Under the pieces are notes generated by a model that made no database searches, had not been told where the DNA came from, and saw nothing but the letters and a program-made list of their open reading frames with translations. The position numbers were made by a program, and so were the translations under genes. A DNA stretch of 64,000 nucleotides from JAAELZ01 sp965223465 (GTDB lineage Bacteria; Pseudomonadota; Gammaproteobacteria; Arenicellales; Poriferihabitantaceae). Location: assembly GCA_965223465.1 (NCBI GenBank), contig OZ245025.1:2542001-2606000 (forward strand). The letters are read 5' to 3'. How positions within the stretch are numbered: the first letter of the stretch is position 1; each line of letters opens with the position of its first letter. Of the stretch, positions 60,982-64,000 are shown in pieces.

Positions 60982-62637
60982 ATGAAAGTACATATCAACA
61001 AGTATTTTGTGATTGCCATCATGCTATTGCTAGGTTTCTCATCCGGCATAGTTTCTGCCCAACAAGGCGAATTATCACCTACCCAATCCTGGATCACAGG
61101 TATAGAAGATGCCTCTGAGGGCTACAGTGGCTGGATTCATGGTATTTCCCCGCCCGAGATGACCCCAGAACAAGCGGAAGCTGCGGCTACAGGTATAGAT
61201 GCCAAGATCAATGCATTTACCGCGCCAATTGCTGCCCTGATTGGGAAAATAGTGTTCGTCAAAATTCCGTTTTTTGGTGCTCAACTACCTATTGTGGTGC
61301 TGTGGTTGGTGATCGGTGCGGTATTTTTCACCATCTATATGGAGTTTATTAACCTACGTGGTTTTAAACATGCGATACAACTCGTTAAAGGTGATTTTTC
61401 AGACCCAGATGGTCATGGTGCCGGTGAGGTATCACACTTTCAGGCGCTGGCAACTGCGGTGTCAGGTACAGTTGGTATTGGTAATATCGGTGGGGTTGCG
61501 GTTGCGGTAACGGTGGGGGGAGCTGGTGCAACTTTCTGGCTGATCGTCGCGGGTTTTCTAGGCATGTCAACCAAGTTTGTAGAGTGTACCCTCGGGGTTA
61601 AGTACCGTAAGGAATTTGAAGATGGGCACGTTTCCGGTGGCCCGATGTATTACCTTAGACAAGGATTTTCGGATCGTGGTATGGAAGGATTTGGTAAATT
61701 TATGGGTACTTTCTATGCCATTGGTATATTCATTGGTGCATTGGGTATCGGCAACATGTTTCAATCCAATCAGGCATATGTTCAGCTCAACACAGTCGCC
61801 AATGGTGCGCTTGACGGAATGGGTTGGTTAGTTGGGCTGATTATGGCATTAGTGGTTTTTGCGGTAATTATTGGTGGGATTAAGTCGATCGCCAGAGTAA
61901 CAGAGAAAATTGTGCCGTTTATGGCGGCCTTTTATTGTTTGTTTGCCATTATTGTTATATTGATGAATTTCACTTCTATTCCGCAGGCAATTGCCAATAT
62001 ATTTAGTGGTGCTTTTACGGGAGAGGGCGTTGCAGGTGGAGCCATTGGTGCACTCATCATAGGTTTCCAGCGCGCGGTGTTTTCAAATGAAGCAGGGATT
62101 GGTTCAGCTTCAATTGCACACTCTGCGGTACAAACTCCCGAGCCGGTTACCGAGGGCTTTGTTTCTTTACTTGAGCCGTTTATCGATACAATTATTATCT
62201 GTACCATCACCGCGTTGGTGATCGGCACGGCTCAAGTAGCTGACCCCAACTTTGCAGGGGATGCTCAGGGTGTGGCGATGACATCGGCCGCATTTGAACG
62301 AAATTTCTCCTGGTTCCCTTATGCGCTCGCATTTGCTGCGGTACTGTTTGCTTTCTCAACCATGATCTCATGGTCTTATTACGGCTTAAAAGGTTGGACT
62401 TATTTATTTGGTGAGAGCGATTCGGGCCAAACCTTGTACAAAATCATTTTTTGTGTTTTTGTCGCGCTAGGCTGTGTGGTGCAATTGGGCCCCATACTGG
62501 ATATTTCAGATGCACTGGTTTTCTTGATCTGTATTCCCAATATTCTTGGTTTGTACTTTCTTGCACCGATTGTGAAAAAAGAAGTGCAGTCTTACCTGGC
62601 TCGAGTTGAAAGTGGAGAGATCAAGAAATACAAGTGA
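60982..62637 (+). CDS. alanine/glycine:cation symporter (AGCS family)
   Basis: Sodium- or proton-coupled uptake of alanine or glycine across the inner membrane. The 551 residues begin with a cleavable-looking signal sequence ending SAQQG and a 60-residue exported segment, unusual for the family. The AGCS core follows: HFQALATAVSGTVGIGNIGGVA (in parts), GPMYYLRQGFSDRG, IGNMFQSNQAYVQL and QRAVFSNEAGIGSASIAHSA, with about 10-11 spans. GAGGAGAA stands before the ATG. Confidence 0.92.
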   Translation: MKVHINKYFVIAIMLLLGFSSGIVSAQQGELSPTQSWITGIEDASEGYSGWIHGISPPEMTPEQAEAAATGIDAKINAFTAPIAALIGKIVFVKIPFFGAQLPIVVLWLVIGAVFFTIYMEFINLRGFKHAIQLVKGDFSDPDGHGAGEVSHFQALATAVSGTVGIGNIGGVAVAVTVGGAGATFWLIVAGFLGMSTKFVECTLGVKYRKEFEDGHVSGGPMYYLRQGFSDRGMEGFGKFMGTFYAIGIFIGALGIGNMFQSNQAYVQLNTVANGALDGMGWLVGLIMALVVFAVIIGGIKSIARVTEKIVPFMAAFYCLFAIIVILMNFTSIPQAIANIFSGAFTGEGVAGGAIGALIIGFQRAVFSNEAGIGSASIAHSAVQTPEPVTEGFVSLLEPFIDTIIICTITALVIGTAQVADPNFAGDAQGVAMTSAAFERNFSWFPYALAFAAVLFAFSTMISWSYYGLKGWTYLFGESDSGQTLYKIIFCVFVALGCVVQLGPILDISDALVFLICIPNILGLYFLAPIVKKEVQSYLARVESGEIKKYK

Positions 62638-62644
62638 TTTTAAT

Positions 62645-62671
62645 TACCCCTGCCTTTATCGGGCGGGGGTA
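62645..62671 (+). terminator. hairpin after the AGCS gene, possible terminator
   Basis: TACCCCTGCC (62645-62654) pairs with GGCGGGGGTA (62662-62671), nine Watson-Crick pairs plus one G-T wobble, starting 7 bases after the stop. No T-run follows, so termination is only likely, not certain. Confidence 0.5.
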
Positions 62672-62931
62672 TGAATTAGGTGTTAAGTGTTTGAATAGAC
62701 GATTATAGTTATGCGACCTATAAGAACAAAAAATACCAACTACGGTATATATTTGTGTAATACAAATGTAATATGCTAAAGTTACTTTTATATAAAAAGA
62801 AGTCTTCGCAGCGCTTGTATATTGAAGGTTTTCGCAAGCAGACAAGTAAAGCGATTGATAACACTAAGCAAAACAGTTGCTACGAAGGCACCATTTGATT
62901 TTCAACAAATCCTAAAGGAGGGTTTATCTAC

Positions 62932-64000
62932 ATGAGTAAGAAAAATACTATTTTACATTCACGCCGTAAGGTTTTAAAAGGGACGGGTGCAGCCACTGCT
63001 GCCGTCGTGGCGGCACCTTGGGTGATCAATTCCAAAGCATTATCATCTTCTGGTGAGTTGAATGTTTTAATGTGGTCAGATTATTTAACCGAAGGGTTTC
63101 TTAAGGCATTCGAAGCAAAATCTGGCATCAAAATAAACTATATTGGTATCGGTTCAAACGAAGAAATTATTAATAAAATGAAAGCGTCCAAGGGGCGCGG
63201 TATCGATATATGTAGCCCCACCAACATGCGTTCCCCTCAGTGGATTGACCTAAATTTATTGGCACCCTGGGATAAGGATAAGATCACCAACATAGGCAAT
63301 GTCAATCCGGCGATGCTTAAGGTAGGCGACGAAGAATGGAATTTTGGCGGAAAAGGCTCACATTGGCTGCCACATTTGTGGGGCACCGAAGGTGTAGCCT
63401 GGCGTACCGATCAATGGACGCCCCCACGTGATGGCGAAGTACCGAGTTACGGTGACATCTGGCAAGAAGATGTCAAAGGCAAGACCATGATGCGCGCGCA
63501 CTCAGGCATGCTGGGCGCGGGTTTGTATCTGGAGACGAACGGCAAATTAGATCCGGGTGCAATGAAATCGGCCTATAATGACGAAGCGACCATGCGTAAA
63601 GTGTGGGATGTTGTGGGTGAATTCTGCGTGGCCAACAAGGGCCAGCTAAAACTATTCTGGAACGACGCTGATTCTCAGAAAAACGGTTTGCTAAATGATG
63701 GCGTAATCGTTGGGCAGACTTGGGATGGCCCGCCGATTGCTTTGATGAAGAACAACGATCCAGTTCAGTATCGCGCACCCGTTGAAGGCGCATTAGCTTG
63801 GGTGGATGGTATGTCACTATCCGGTCAGGCAGAAAATCTGGACGCAGTATACGAGTTTGTTAACTATTGCTTTGAACCTGAAGCGGGCGGTCGGTCTATT
63901 GACGGGGGTAAAGACGATACCTGGGGTAACAAGGGACATGGCTATAACTCAGCAGTGCTGGGTGCCGATAAGTTTGCCAGTGATAATTATGGCGAAATTT
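62932..64000 (+). CDS. PotD-like extracellular solute-binding protein, N-terminal part
   Basis: A periplasmic binding protein of an ABC importer, related to the spermidine/putrescine (PotD/PotF) type. The frame is open from ATG 62932 to the window end (356 codons) and continues outside. AAAGGAGGG stands before the start. A twin-arginine signal (HSRRKVLKGTGAATAAVVAAP, in parts) indicates Tat export. The mature part begins GELNVLMWSDYLTEGFLKAFE, typical of the PotD group, and has GRGIDICSPTNM and VGQTWDGPPIALMK. Related proteins bind iron or other organic cations, so polyamine binding is a guess. Transport components are presumably to the right. Confidence 0.85.
   Translation, partial: MSKKNTILHSRRKVLKGTGAATAAVVAAPWVINSKALSSSGELNVLMWSDYLTEGFLKAFEAKSGIKINYIGIGSNEEIINKMKASKGRGIDICSPTNMRSPQWIDLNLLAPWDKDKITNIGNVNPAMLKVGDEEWNFGGKGSHWLPHLWGTEGVAWRTDQWTPPRDGEVPSYGDIWQEDVKGKTMMRAHSGMLGAGLYLETNGKLDPGAMKSAYNDEATMRKVWDVVGEFCVANKGQLKLFWNDADSQKNGLLNDGVIVGQTWDGPPIALMKNNDPVQYRAPVEGALAWVDGMSLSGQAENLDAVYEFVNYCFEPEAGGRSIDGGKDDTWGNKGHGYNSAVLGADKFASDNYGEI

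Noticed and set aside
1..64000. CRISPR arrays, rRNA and tRNA genes
   Set aside because: No regularly spaced direct repeats and no convincing tRNA or rRNA sequence were seen by eye; a tRNA-scanning program would be needed to exclude them fully.

Overview
The window reads as chromosomal DNA of a gammaproteobacterium of middling GC, probably a sulfur-oxidising, microaerobic and possibly autotrophic one. The lptC-lptA-lptB/hpf/rapZ block, the leuS-lptE-holA block and the long gammaproteobacterial type of GyrB support the class. The flavocytochrome c sulfide dehydrogenase genes (fccAB), several multihaem c-type cytochromes, the cbb3 oxidase assembly genes (ccoS, ccoI, ccoH) and a BicA-like bicarbonate transporter support the lifestyle; that last step is inference.

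Layout. 1-5.0 kb: murA (partial, leftward), then kdsD-lptC-lptA-lptB-hpf-rapZ for lipopolysaccharide precursor synthesis, lipopolysaccharide export and ribosome or small-RNA control; kdsC, rpoN and ptsN, often found in this string, are absent here. 5.1-10.5 kb: redox genes (diheme cytochrome, NapC/NirT tetraheme cytochrome, fccAB, rhodanese) plus a periplasmic ankyrin protein. 10.5-15.8 kb: CYTH protein, leuS, lptE, holA and an exported hypothetical protein. 16.1-19.4 kb: a 1092-residue zinc-ribbon/adenylate cyclase/ATPase/TPR protein. 19.4-24.0 kb: a leftward set ycaO-tfuA-metallopeptidase-repeat protein that looks like an undescribed peptide- or protein-modification (RiPP-like) locus. It is preceded by a VOC protein and ccoS. 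24.6-35.7 kb: phnN, ccoI, ccoH, gyrB and a group of small metabolic genes (GNAT, P-loop protein, M20 peptidase, flavin reductase, isochorismatase-like hydrolase).

35.8-58.9 kb is dominated by phosphate: a PiT transporter, a PHO-box-preceded coiled-coil protein, a Na/Pi cotransporter, phoB-phoR, and a leftward pstS-phoU(fusion)-pstC-pstA-pstB-pstB operon, then a divergent 2-phosphoglycerate kinase/archaeal-type phosphoglycerate mutase pair. Between phoR and the pst operon lies an 8-kb segment with two insertion sequences whose ends I could place exactly (IS3 family with 3-bp duplication GGC; IS982 family with 8-bp duplication TAGTTCTA). The IS982-like element splits a BicA-like SulP gene. Downstream are two related proteins that resemble the LCIB/theta class of carbonic anhydrase, one of them without the metal ligands, and a second SulP transporter. 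I read this as a possible inorganic-carbon uptake module that has recently been damaged.

59-64 kb: a DMT exporter, a universal stress protein, an alanine/glycine:cation symporter and the start of a Tat-exported PotD-like binding protein that runs off the right edge. I saw no rRNA, tRNA or CRISPR array by eye.
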